This document shows positions 8,962-17,264 of a DNA stretch of 64,000 nucleotides, piece after piece. The translations under genes were made by a program, and so were the position numbers. Within the stretch, counting starts at the first letter, position 1. The number at the start of each line of letters is the position of its first letter. Where the stretch lies: NCBI GenBank assembly GCA_900539915.1, contig UQDU01000003.1:1-64000 (forward strand), in the 5' to 3' direction. Source of the stretch: an uncultured Bacteroidales bacterium (GTDB lineage Bacteria > Bacteroidota > Bacteroidia > Bacteroidales > Muribaculaceae). Under the pieces are notes generated by a model. That model saw nothing but the letters and a program-made list of their open reading frames with translations, was not told the origin of the DNA and did not search any database.

Positions 8962-10334
8962 CGCGCAACGCTGCGGTGGGGATTCGGCAGAGCTTTCGGG
9001 CCATATACGGTGCTGACCACAGCCCCGAGAATCATCACGGCTATCGACACTGCCAACACGAGCACTATGCCGCCGAGATGGAGCATCACCGGCATTATGA
9101 TTACGCCTATGATAGCTCCGACCTTGCCGAGCATCGAGGCTATGCCCACTCCGGCACCGCGGATAGCTACTGGATATATCTGCGAAGGTATCACGTAGGT
9201 GACAAGGTGCGGACCTGCGTTGAGGAAGATTTCAAATATGAAAAATCCCACGATAGACACCCACATCGGCCATCCCAGCAGATGGGCAAGAAGCAGCACC
9301 AACAATCCGAGGGCACATACGTAGAATCCACTTGTCAGCATGGTTATATGCCACATGCGTCGCAGATAGCACAGTCCGAGTATGAAGCCGGGGAGAATAA
9401 AGAAATTGATCCAGGCCGTGATTTCCACCGACAGTTCTATGCGGTGTAATCCATGGGCATCGGCAGGCATCAGTCCGAGAGCAGACACCAACATAGGCAG
9501 AAATACACCTATACCGTAGACTCCCACCCCCTCACATGCCCAGGGTATGCCGCTGAGGATGACGCGAGGCATATTTTCACGGCTGAAAAGCGATGACCAG
9601 GAAGCGTTGGCTACCGTTTTCTTCTCGACAGGAAGCACAGTCACGCCGTCGCCGAAGAAACGCCGGGCTGCAGCGACAGCCTTGTCGGGCATGCCGTGAG
9701 CCATCAGCCACGCCGGGCTCTCCCACCACCGCAATCTCATCAGGAAAGTGACGAGTCCGAGGACGCCCACTATAAGCATCAGATAGATCCATGCGTCGGC
9801 ATCTCCTGTCAGCTTGATTATAAAGTAGCATCCTACAGCTCCAAGTATAAATCCTATGGCAGATGTAGACTTGGCGATACCCACACATATGAATCTTCGT
9901 GACTGCGGCATCAGCTCGGATATATAGTCAGAGTCAAGGCTATAGCCTCCGCCAACCCCCAATCCGGCAAGAAACATGCCGGTAAGAAACAGGGCAAGCG
10001 AATCGGCGGCAAACAATTCGATAACGGCACCGGCCATAATCAATGCCGGGCATAACCGGAAATAGAACAAATAGCCCTGACGGTCACTGAGACGGCCTAT
10101 GACCATCGAACCGACCGCAATGCCCACAAGCGACACCGCAGCCGAGATGCCCTGCATGAACGATGACAGATGCGGCAACCCGACCAATACAATCATCGGC
10201 ACCATGACACCCACCACAGCCGCCACAGCCGACCCGATAAGCTGCTCCATGCTGCTGACAGCAAGGTAATACACATGTCTGCGCCCAAACGGGAGCTTTG
10301 CCACAGGGACCGGGGCTGATGTTACAGGTGTCAT
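8958..10334 (-). CDS. MFS transporter, last gene of the urease operon
   Basis: A 458-aa major facilitator protein with about twelve hydrophobic segments. MFS signatures are visible: GRLSDRQG in the loop between segments 2 and 3 and the GLGVGGGYSLDSDYISE stretch, which resembles the sugar-porter/metabolite:proton symporter branch. A Glu/Arg-rich central loop (about 205-250) separates the two halves. The substrate is unknown. It begins 24 bp after the urea channel gene on the same strand, with no terminator visible between them, so it probably belongs to the urease transcript. Guesses such as nickel chelate, ammonium or an organic acid have no support from the sequence alone. Confidence 0.85.
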   Translation of the reverse strand: MTPVTSAPVPVAKLPFGRRHVYYLAVSSMEQLIGSAVAAVVGVMVPMIVLVGLPHLSSFMQGISAAVSLVGIAVGSMVIGRLSDRQGYLFYFRLCPALIMAGAVIELFAADSLALFLTGMFLAGLGVGGGYSLDSDYISELMPQSRRFICVGIAKSTSAIGFILGAVGCYFIIKLTGDADAWIYLMLIVGVLGLVTFLMRLRWWESPAWLMAHGMPDKAVAAARRFFGDGVTVLPVEKKTVANASWSSLFSRENMPRVILSGIPWACEGVGVYGIGVFLPMLVSALGLMPADAHGLHRIELSVEITAWINFFILPGFILGLCYLRRMWHITMLTSGFYVCALGLLVLLLAHLLGWPMWVSIVGFFIFEIFLNAGPHLVTYVIPSQIYPVAIRGAGVGIASMLGKVGAIIGVIIMPVMLHLGGIVLVLAVSIAVMILGAVVSTVYGPKALPNPHRSVAR

Positions 10335-10358
10335 GATACTATGATTTTTTCGGTATGA

Positions 10359-11309
10359 TTAAGCAGTCTCCTTCTTATTGAGCTTATAGGCCGGCAGCAT
10401 GAACAGCCATGTGGCTATACAGAAGGGACCTGTAAGTGTAGGTATGCCGAGCGGCATCATAAACGCATCCATACCGGCCTGTATAAACACGGTAGCTACT
10501 ATGGCGGCAAGACTCCAGAGTGCCGAACGCCATGACGGTTTATAGAATGTCATGCCCACCGCGATACCTGTCAGTACAGGACTGAAACCCATGAGACCTG
10601 CGGAAATGTCCGCACCATTGAACTGGAAGAGAATCGAAAGAGCCAATGCCACAGCCGACCCGATTGCTGCCCACAATGCAGCCCAGTAGCTGCACAGAGC
10701 CAAGCCAACCAGGAAGAAGATACCGCATACCCATGAATTTACGAGGAACACCTGTGAGATGCCCTTTAGCCAGTATATGACTAGATCGCCAAATGACGGA
10801 TCATGGAGAGTGGTCATGGCCGCAGACAATTCGGGGGTTGACAATGTAGCTTCAGGCATGCCGTGCGACATACGCGAGGCAAGCAGGAAAACCCAAGTCA
10901 GGAATACAAACGGGAAGGTATATGAATTGACTTTCCACGGCAACATGACATTGTTCAAGCCTTGACGTACCCAAGTAGTACACATCGCACAGAATACCAG
11001 AGCCACCCACATCAGCCATGTGTTTTCAAGAAATGTGGGGAACGCACATCCCACCAGGATTCCGTTGAAGCCCCACAGACCGTCCTTGCCATCCTGGATG
11101 TTTTCACCAAGCAGAAATCCGGCTATGGTAGATGCAAACAGACCGACTATGGCTCCGTAGGCTACCTGTGGAATACCGCACTCGTAACTGCCCCAGAATA
11201 TGCCGACAAGTATGAAAAAGCCTGTCCATGCTGAGTTTTGGAACATCACCTGTCCTACGCCTCTGAGGCATGAGCGTATCGCTGTGTAAAAACTGTTTTC
11301 CTTGTCCAT
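10359..11309 (-). CDS. Urea channel, UT family
   Basis: Inner-membrane urea channel (UT-B/Yut-like) that lets urea enter by facilitated diffusion. The 316-aa protein is almost wholly hydrophobic and shows the internal twofold repeat of the family: GLWGFNGILVG in the first half and GLMGFSPVLTG in the second. The C-terminus ends in charged residues (KLNKKETA). It lies between ureD (49 bp upstream) and the MFS gene (24 bp downstream), so substrate uptake is encoded with urease itself. Confidence 0.92.
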   Translation of the reverse strand: MDKENSFYTAIRSCLRGVGQVMFQNSAWTGFFILVGIFWGSYECGIPQVAYGAIVGLFASTIAGFLLGENIQDGKDGLWGFNGILVGCAFPTFLENTWLMWVALVFCAMCTTWVRQGLNNVMLPWKVNSYTFPFVFLTWVFLLASRMSHGMPEATLSTPELSAAMTTLHDPSFGDLVIYWLKGISQVFLVNSWVCGIFFLVGLALCSYWAALWAAIGSAVALALSILFQFNGADISAGLMGFSPVLTGIAVGMTFYKPSWRSALWSLAAIVATVFIQAGMDAFMMPLGIPTLTGPFCIATWLFMLPAYKLNKKETA

Positions 11310-11358
11310 TTTGTCAAATGATTAAGAATTATACTGATTATATCGGCATCGCCGGCTG

Positions 11359-12336
11359 TCATCGCCATGGAAATTCGGCTGGTATAGGATGTCCTTTTAC
11401 GGCCATTCGCACCGCCGAACAGAAATCTCTGACAGCCTTCTTGACCGGTCCCGGTTCCATGCCGAGAACTTTATAGAGCAATCCGGCATCGTTAGGCAGA
11501 CGGGTGATGCCGGCCATCAGCGGTATGTCGCTGTCGTTGACGGCCTGTATGCCAGCAAACACTTCCTCGGCTTTATCCTTTGGAAGCATCACCACTACAT
11601 TGCCAAAGACATCAAAGCGACCCATGCACCCCAAATCCCTGACCGAACGCTTTCCCGGCTCAATTATAAACTTCTCTCTGAAAAGCGGATCTCCGTCAGG
11701 ACGGGCACCTTCGGTCTCAACGCTGAGTATGTCGTACTCAAACAATTCGCCGTCGGCATAGTATTTACGTCCGCCCATGTATATCTCTGAATATACCAAC
11801 GTGCCTGTCTCGGCAACTTCGGCCTTGGTCTGACAGATGAAGCGCGTATGGGCCGATGGATATACCGGTTCGGGCAAAAACTCGAGATATGCACCTTCGT
11901 CAACCCTTATGTGCTGCACCATGCCGCTGAAATTGTATTTCATAACGGCAAGTTTGGTAGCCGCACCTGTGGAGACAAATGCCATCGCATCCCTCTTGAC
12001 ATGGATGTTCTGGCTATATCGGTCACCATCTACATTGGGGCCGCCCGACGAGAGGATATACACACACGGCATGTCGGGCATTTCCTCGTCGAAATACAGT
12101 TCCTGCTGCACTATCAACGGCGCACGGCGGTCAAGGTCACGCAATATTGATTTGCCGTCGGCATCCAGTTCAAATCCAAGGCGCAGATACCCGTTTTTGC
12201 CGGGCACACCCACATACATGGCCTTCGGCTCGGTAAGATATGGCGTCATCTCAGGTATATGGTCGAATACAGGCACCTTGACATCAGAAAACTGACGCTT
12301 AAATCCGGGTTTTATGTCATTGATAGTATTAGCCAT
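11359..12336 (-). CDS. ureD: Urease accessory protein UreD (UreH)
   Basis: Scaffold that binds apo-urease and, with UreF and UreG, directs nickel into the active site. At 325 aa it is a little longer than many UreD proteins. The UreD pattern is recognisable: RRAPLIVQQELYFDEEMP followed by the ILSSGGPNVDGD segment and the YLEFLPEPVYPSAHTRF stretch. It is the last accessory gene in the operon, 50 bp after ureG, whereas in many bacteria ureD lies first. Confidence 0.93.
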   Translation of the reverse strand: MANTINDIKPGFKRQFSDVKVPVFDHIPEMTPYLTEPKAMYVGVPGKNGYLRLGFELDADGKSILRDLDRRAPLIVQQELYFDEEMPDMPCVYILSSGGPNVDGDRYSQNIHVKRDAMAFVSTGAATKLAVMKYNFSGMVQHIRVDEGAYLEFLPEPVYPSAHTRFICQTKAEVAETGTLVYSEIYMGGRKYYADGELFEYDILSVETEGARPDGDPLFREKFIIEPGKRSVRDLGCMGRFDVFGNVVVMLPKDKAEEVFAGIQAVNDSDIPLMAGITRLPNDAGLLYKVLGMEPGPVKKAVRDFCSAVRMAVKGHPIPAEFPWR

Positions 12337-12386
12337 AGAAATAATGTAGAAATTATGGTTTGAGGGTCAACGAGTGAGGGAGCGTA

Positions 12387-13010
12387 TCAGTCCTTCACTT
12401 TGTCAAAGAGAGCCATCTTGAAGAGCAAATCAACAAACTCATCTATGCCCTCTCCTTTCATGGAGTTGGTGAACACAAACGGCTTGCCGGGACGCATCAG
12501 TTCGCTGTCATGTTTCATAACCTCAAGCGATGCTCCCACATATGGGGCAAGGTCAGTCTTGTTGATTACAAGAATATCGCTCTGAGAGATGCCGGGGCCG
12601 TCCTTACGAGGAATCTTATCACCTGCGGCCACATCAATTACATACACAAAGAAATCAACAAGTGCAGGTGAGAACGTCAGAGTCAGATTGTCACCGCCGG
12701 ATTCTATCAGCACCACGTCGGCATCAGGAAATTTGGCTTCCATCTCCTCTACGGCGGCGATGTTCATCGAGGGGTCTTCACGGACTGCTGTATGGGGGCA
12801 TGCACCGGTTTCGACACCGATTATCTGGTCTTCGGCAAGGACGCCTTTGAGGGTCTTGCGCACATGCTTTGCATCTTCGGTGGTCACAATATCATTAGTG
12901 ATGATAAGCGTTTTCAGCCCACGGTCAAGCAGTTTGGGTGTGATGGCTTCAATCAGAGCGGTTTTACCCGATCCTACCGGGCCACCTATGCCTATTCTAC
13001 AGGTACTCAT
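12387..13010 (-). CDS. ureG: Urease accessory GTPase UreG
   Basis: SIMIBI-class GTPase that carries nickel and drives its transfer to urease by GTP hydrolysis. The 207-aa protein has the P-loop GPVGSGKT (10-17), the nickel-binding CPH motif at residues 71-73, the ESGGDNL switch and the NKTDLAP guanine-specificity motif. Length and motifs are complete. It lies 47 bp after ureF. Confidence 0.98.
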   Translation of the reverse strand: MSTCRIGIGGPVGSGKTALIEAITPKLLDRGLKTLIITNDIVTTEDAKHVRKTLKGVLAEDQIIGVETGACPHTAVREDPSMNIAAVEEMEAKFPDADVVLIESGGDNLTLTFSPALVDFFVYVIDVAAGDKIPRKDGPGISQSDILVINKTDLAPYVGASLEVMKHDSELMRPGKPFVFTNSMKGEGIDEFVDLLFKMALFDKVKD

Positions 13011-13057
13011 AGTAATTAGTTGTGGTTATGGAAGTTATGTACAGGATAATGTGTGAA

Positions 13058-13759
13058 TTAATTCATAAACATACGCATATTGCCTTTTTCGTGGAGGGAT
13101 GCGAGAATATCCATCTGAGGCACGAAACAATTGATGTCATTCATGCTCAATGTCCTGACATGCTCATATATTTCAGGTATCTGCAATGACATCTCCTCGA
13201 GAATCAGCTGGGTATCATAGTGGCTGACCCTGACAAGACGTAATGCCGCTCCAAGCACCATGTTGATGACACCATACTGGTGGGACGCAAACAGGGCCTC
13301 CTCTGACAACCCTTTGACAGCAAACACTATGCCTTGAGTGACAGGATAGCTGCCCGATATTTCTCCGGCATTGATGGCTTCCAGCCATCCGGCCAGCAGT
13401 CCGTTGCCGGGGACCAGACGCACGGCAAGCTCGCTGAGTTTCTTGCCCATGCGTATGAGCATCAGACGGGCTTCATCATTGAGCTTACACATCATCAGCT
13501 TGCGGTCTATCTCCTTGAGTGTCTCCAGTTCGCCGTTGAGGGCGCTACGGTAAGCATGTATTGATGCTATGCCGTCAGTATATGCTCCCTGAAGCGATAC
13601 GGAAGTGACATATTGCTTCAGCGTATCGGCATCATGCACCATCTTCTCATATGCTGCTGTCTCAAGACCGTTGCTAAACGAGAATGTACCGACCGGAAAA
13701 GTGGAGTCACTCATCTGGAGCAGTTGCATCAATGCTGTTATGTCATTTGCTGCCTTCAT
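13058..13759 (-). CDS. ureF: Urease accessory protein UreF
   Basis: All-helical accessory protein that bridges UreD and UreG and regulates the UreG GTPase. The 233-aa sequence shows family features: LLQMSDSTFPVGTFSFSNGLE near the N-terminus and the Gly-rich VTQGIVFA segment. It lies between ureE (36 bp upstream) and ureG (47 bp downstream). Confidence 0.95.
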   Translation of the reverse strand: MKAANDITALMQLLQMSDSTFPVGTFSFSNGLETAAYEKMVHDADTLKQYVTSVSLQGAYTDGIASIHAYRSALNGELETLKEIDRKLMMCKLNDEARLMLIRMGKKLSELAVRLVPGNGLLAGWLEAINAGEISGSYPVTQGIVFAVKGLSEEALFASHQYGVINMVLGAALRLVRVSHYDTQLILEEMSLQIPEIYEHVRTLSMNDINCFVPQMDILASLHEKGNMRMFMN

Positions 13760-13795
13760 AAAAATGCGTATTCTACGGTAGTGTGTATATCAGAC

Positions 13796-14374
13796 CTAAA
13801 GGTCGTGATGGTGGTGGTGGTGACCTCCTAAGCGGTGGCTTTCATGGCCGGCACCCCCAAAAAGTCTGCGTACTTCGTCAGGAGCCATATAGGGAATCAC
13901 CTGCTGACCCTGCTCGAATTCGTAAGTGACGTTTTCAAAATGATGTGTATCCATCACTCCGAGCATCACTTTCTTATCGACTGTAAGAGGGACATATACC
14001 TTGTCGTTCTTGACTACGGCCGGCCAATGCTGGTTGCCTATGGCATGTCCTAATTCCACACAGTGGCGTATGATTTCGTCCGGCGAGAGATTTGCCCAAT
14101 TTTTGAGGTCGATTACGAGGACATCGTTAAGTTTCAGTCTGAGCACTATGGCATGACGGGTTTCATCGTCCCATGAAATAATGTCTCCGTCCTTGATTTC
14201 TGTATGGCGCTTGAACGCTACAGCCACATCATTTCCTTCGTCACTTTTGGCAAGGAATCTGCTTTTCTGTGCAGTCCATTGGTCAAGGAAAACGGATTCG
14301 ATAACGGCATCGTTGAGTTTGTCAGTCCAGGGAGTCTCGTGAATGTTTCCGAGAACTTCATCATATACAATCAT
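13796..14374 (-). CDS. ureE: Urease nickel metallochaperone UreE
   Basis: Dimeric chaperone that supplies nickel to UreG and urease. The 192-aa protein has the N-terminal peptide-binding domain and a C-terminal metal-binding domain with GHAIGNQHWPA, which holds the conserved interface His. It ends in a His-rich tail (GHESHRLGGHHHHHHDL) with eight His in about 17 residues, expected to bind several Ni ions. Many UreE proteins lack such a tail, so this one probably also stores nickel. It starts 87 bp after ureC, the widest gap within the ure genes. Confidence 0.96.
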   Translation of the reverse strand: MIVYDEVLGNIHETPWTDKLNDAVIESVFLDQWTAQKSRFLAKSDEGNDVAVAFKRHTEIKDGDIISWDDETRHAIVLRLKLNDVLVIDLKNWANLSPDEIIRHCVELGHAIGNQHWPAVVKNDKVYVPLTVDKKVMLGVMDTHHFENVTYEFEQGQQVIPYMAPDEVRRLFGGAGHESHRLGGHHHHHHDL

Positions 14375-14461
14375 AATGTGGCGAATGTAATGTTTTGGAT
14401 TAAGTTTAAATCAACATAGAGGCGGGATTGCCCCGTCTCTATGTTGGATATATCAAGGCTG

Positions 14462-16180
14462 TTAGCTGAACCAGTAGAGCTGGCCAAGCGGCAACTCTTT
14501 AGCCGGCGGCACTGTGGCAAGCACACCGTCGACGGTGACTTCGAATGTCTCGGGATCAACCTCGATCTGCGGAGTGGCATTGTTGCGTACCATATCGTTT
14601 TTCGACAACTGACGCATGCCGTGGACGCCGTAAATCTGGCTCTTAAGACCCAGACGTTCCTTAAGTCCGGCCTGTGCGGCAGCCTGAGAGACGAATGTAA
14701 CACGTGTCTCGGCGAGCTCTTTGCCAAATGCACCAAACATCGGGCGCATGATACACGGCTGAGGAGTAGGCAGAGAAGCGTTGGGGTCGCCCATGTTGGC
14801 CCAGTTGATCAGACCGTTCTTTATCACCATCTTAGGCTTGGCACCGAAGAAGGCGGGTTCCCAGAGCACAAGGTCAGCCATCTTGCCTACCTCTACCGAC
14901 CCGAGGATATCGTTGATACCGTAGGTGATAGCCGGGTTGATGGTAATCTGGGCGAGGTAACGGAGCACGCGGAAGTTATCGTTCTGATCGGAATCTTCGG
15001 GCAGTTTGCCACGTGCGGTCTTCATGTAGCTTGCCATCTGGAATGTACGCATAAACGATTCGCCTACACGTCCCATGGCTTGTGAGTCAGATGACACCAT
15101 GGATATGATACCAAGATCATGGAATACGTTTTCGGCAGCCTGGGTCTCAGGACGCACACGGCTTTCGGCAAAAGCTACGTCTGACGGGATGGTCGGGTTA
15201 AGGTTGTGACACACCATAATCATGTCAAACAGCTCTGCTTCAGAATTGACGCCGAAAGGCAGTGTCGGGTTGGTCGACGACGGCAGCACATTTTCGAGTG
15301 AGGCCACTTTCAGAAGGTCGGGAGCGTGGCCGCCACCTGCACCCTCGGTATGATATGTATGGATGGTACGTCCATCGATTGCAGCGATAGAATCCTCTAC
15401 ATAACCGCCCTCGTTGAGTGTATCGGTATGTATTGCCACCTGCACATCATAGTTGTCGGCACTGGCCATACATGCGCGGATTGCTGCGGGTGTGGAACCC
15501 CAGTCTTCGTGGATTTTGAAGCCGCATGCACCGGCCACGATCTGCTCGTCAAGAGTCTCGCGTACCGAAGAGTTGCCTTTGGCAAGGAAGCCCATATTGA
15601 TAGGAAGTCCCTCGGCAGCTTTAAACATCTGCTCGAGATTCCATCGGCCTGATGTTATGGTTGTGCCGTTTGTGCCGTCAGTCGGGCCTATGCCACCACC
15701 GATAAGAGTGGTGATACCGTTAGACAGACAGTCGTAAGCCTGCTGAGGAGCGATAAAATGTACGTGGCCGTCAATGCCGGCTGCGGTCAGTATGAGGTGC
15801 TCACCTGAAATAGCATCGGTAGAAGGGCCTGTGCACAGTGTCGGGGTCACACCTTCCATGACATTGGGGTTACCGGCCTTGCCTATACCTGCTATCTTGC
15901 CATCCTTGACACCGACGTCGGCTTTGACTACGCCTATGATAGGGTCGATAATGGTGACATTGGTTATGACGAGATCAAGCGAACCGCCATCGCTGGTGAT
16001 GGTATTGGCTGTGCCCATGCCGTCACGAAGGGTCTTGCCGCCGCCATAGACAGCTTCATCGCCCAAAACACGTAAATCTTTTTCAATCTCTACGTACAAG
16101 TCCGTATTTCCTAAGCGGATTTTATCACCCACTGTAGGGCCGAACAAGTTATTGTTTTCTTGTCTTGAAATAGTTGCCAT
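14462..16180 (-). CDS. ureC: Urease subunit alpha (catalytic)
   Basis: Catalytic subunit that hydrolyses urea to ammonia and carbamate at a dinickel centre in the cytoplasm. All metal ligands are visible, shifted by +5 from Klebsiella numbering: His139 and His141, carbamylated Lys222 in GFKIHEDWG, His251, His277 and Asp365 in SSDSQAMGR. The flap has Cys324 and His325 but reads CHNLN where Klebsiella has CHHLD. At 572 aa it is full length, so the enzyme should be active. The gene lies 15 bp after ureB. Confidence 0.99.
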   Translation of the reverse strand: MATISRQENNNLFGPTVGDKIRLGNTDLYVEIEKDLRVLGDEAVYGGGKTLRDGMGTANTITSDGGSLDLVITNVTIIDPIIGVVKADVGVKDGKIAGIGKAGNPNVMEGVTPTLCTGPSTDAISGEHLILTAAGIDGHVHFIAPQQAYDCLSNGITTLIGGGIGPTDGTNGTTITSGRWNLEQMFKAAEGLPINMGFLAKGNSSVRETLDEQIVAGACGFKIHEDWGSTPAAIRACMASADNYDVQVAIHTDTLNEGGYVEDSIAAIDGRTIHTYHTEGAGGGHAPDLLKVASLENVLPSSTNPTLPFGVNSEAELFDMIMVCHNLNPTIPSDVAFAESRVRPETQAAENVFHDLGIISMVSSDSQAMGRVGESFMRTFQMASYMKTARGKLPEDSDQNDNFRVLRYLAQITINPAITYGINDILGSVEVGKMADLVLWEPAFFGAKPKMVIKNGLINWANMGDPNASLPTPQPCIMRPMFGAFGKELAETRVTFVSQAAAQAGLKERLGLKSQIYGVHGMRQLSKNDMVRNNATPQIEVDPETFEVTVDGVLATVPPAKELPLGQLYWFS

Positions 16181-16195
16181 ATCTTTATCTGTGGG

Positions 16196-16753
16196 TTATT
16201 TGGAAGTCGTAGAAGTCTGTTTGGGAGAAATCTGATTCTGTGTGTATTCTGCTTCGGCATCCTCCTCTGAAATAGTACGGAATCCGTATTTGTTGACGCG
16301 GCGTATAGCACGCTCTTTCAACGGATAGTAGACCGGAGTATCTTCAAGACCTGCGTAACCGTCCACGAGGTCATTGAATCCGATAATGCGCTGCTTGCCG
16401 GCAAAGCTGACAAGCTCAACCTCTTTTTCTTCTCCAGGCTCAAAACGTATGGCTGTGGTAGCCGGGATGTTGAGATGGTAACCAAACGCTGCCGCACGGT
16501 CAAACTCCATGTATCGGTTGACCTCCATGAAGTGGAAGTGGGAGCCGATCTGTATAGGACGGTCGCCGGTGTTGCGAACGGTTATTTTCTTTGTGCGGCG
16601 GTTGACGTTATACTCCAGATCATCCTTAGCCAGGATGACACCGCCGACAGGCACATATGTGTCAGGTTTGAATCCGGGAGTCTCAGGATACTGGATCTGA
16701 GGTCTTCCTTGGTAAACTCCAATGGGAGTCGTATAGGATTGCTGAATTGCCAT
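16196..16753 (-). CDS. ureB: Urease subunit beta, extended
   Basis: Structural subunit that packs against UreC in the urease trimer of heterotrimers. The core (about 33-130, PVGGVILAKDD through GFNDLVDGY) matches the usual beta subunit of roughly 100-120 aa. This protein is 185 aa: it has about 30 extra residues at the N-terminus, rich in Gln, Pro and Tyr, and a C-terminal tail of about 55 residues ending in polar Ser/Thr/Lys. Separate alpha, beta and gamma genes exclude a Helicobacter-type ureA-ureB fusion. The gene lies 58 bp after ureA. Confidence 0.95.
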   Translation of the reverse strand: MAIQQSYTTPIGVYQGRPQIQYPETPGFKPDTYVPVGGVILAKDDLEYNVNRRTKKITVRNTGDRPIQIGSHFHFMEVNRYMEFDRAAAFGYHLNIPATTAIRFEPGEEKEVELVSFAGKQRIIGFNDLVDGYAGLEDTPVYYPLKERAIRRVNKYGFRTISEEDAEAEYTQNQISPKQTSTTSK

Positions 16754-16811
16754 GTCGATTAGAATTTTGGTAATGTGAAAGAAATCTGGGTGGTAACCGG
16801 CCGGTGGCAGG

Positions 16812-17114
16812 TTACTTGATAGGATGGTGGATACTTACCAGACGTGTGCCGTCGGTAAATACAGCCTCTACTTGCAGGAGATTAATCATGTCGGCGACAC
16901 CTTCCATAACCTGCTCCTTGGTGAGCCGCTGGGTGGCATCGTGCATAACTTCCTCTACAGTCTTACCCTCACGCGCACCTTCGAGAGCGCATGAAGTGAT
17001 GTAAGCTACCGCTTCCGGATAATTGAGCTTGAGACCTTTGTTGAGTCGTCGTTCTGCAATCAGTCCGAGAGTAAGCAGTTTCAGCTTATCTTCTTCTTTA
17101 GGAGTTAGATGCAT
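16812..17114 (-). CDS. ureA: Urease subunit gamma
   Basis: Smallest structural subunit of urease, at the expected 100 aa. It begins [14 protein letters not shown] and contains the family segment [24 protein letters not shown], ending in the [10 protein letters not shown] stretch. It is the first gene of the operon. I see no exact TAnnTTTG promoter upstream, only short dyads at 17156-17175 and 17177-17196, which may be regulatory. Confidence 0.98.
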   Translation of the reverse strand: MHLTPKEEDKLKLLTLGLIAERRLNKGLKLNYPEAVAYITSCALEGAREGKTVEEVMHDATQRLTKEQVMEGVADMINLLQVEAVFTDGTRLVSIHHPIK

Positions 17115-17155
17115 AGTAAATAAAATTAAGTATTAGAGGTTGAGTTAAAAGTTTT

Positions 17156-17196
17156 CAATATTAATAACCATATTGTGGGCTATAATGTTTCAGCCC
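17156..17196 (-). promoter_or_regulatory. Dyads in the ureA leader
   Basis: CAATAT-N8-ATATTG (17156-17175) and GGGCT-N10-AGCCC (17177-17196) lie between ureA and the tig terminator. The nearest match to the -7 consensus is TAATATTG (17163-17156), with one mismatch, overlapping the first dyad. An operator role is a guess. Confidence 0.3.
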
Positions 17197-17200
17197 GGGC

Positions 17201-17243
17201 AAAAAAAACGCCGAGGTTCCTTTATCAGAAACCTCGGCGTTAA
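17201..17243 (-). terminator. Intrinsic terminator after tig
   Basis: Perfect 12-bp stem (17207-17218 with 17230-17241, AACGCCGAGGTT/AACCTCGGCGTT), 11-nt loop, followed on the minus strand by eight T. It lies 22 bp past the tig stop and separates tig from the urease operon. Confidence 0.95.
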
Positions 17244-17264
17244 AACTATTTATAAAACCGCTGT

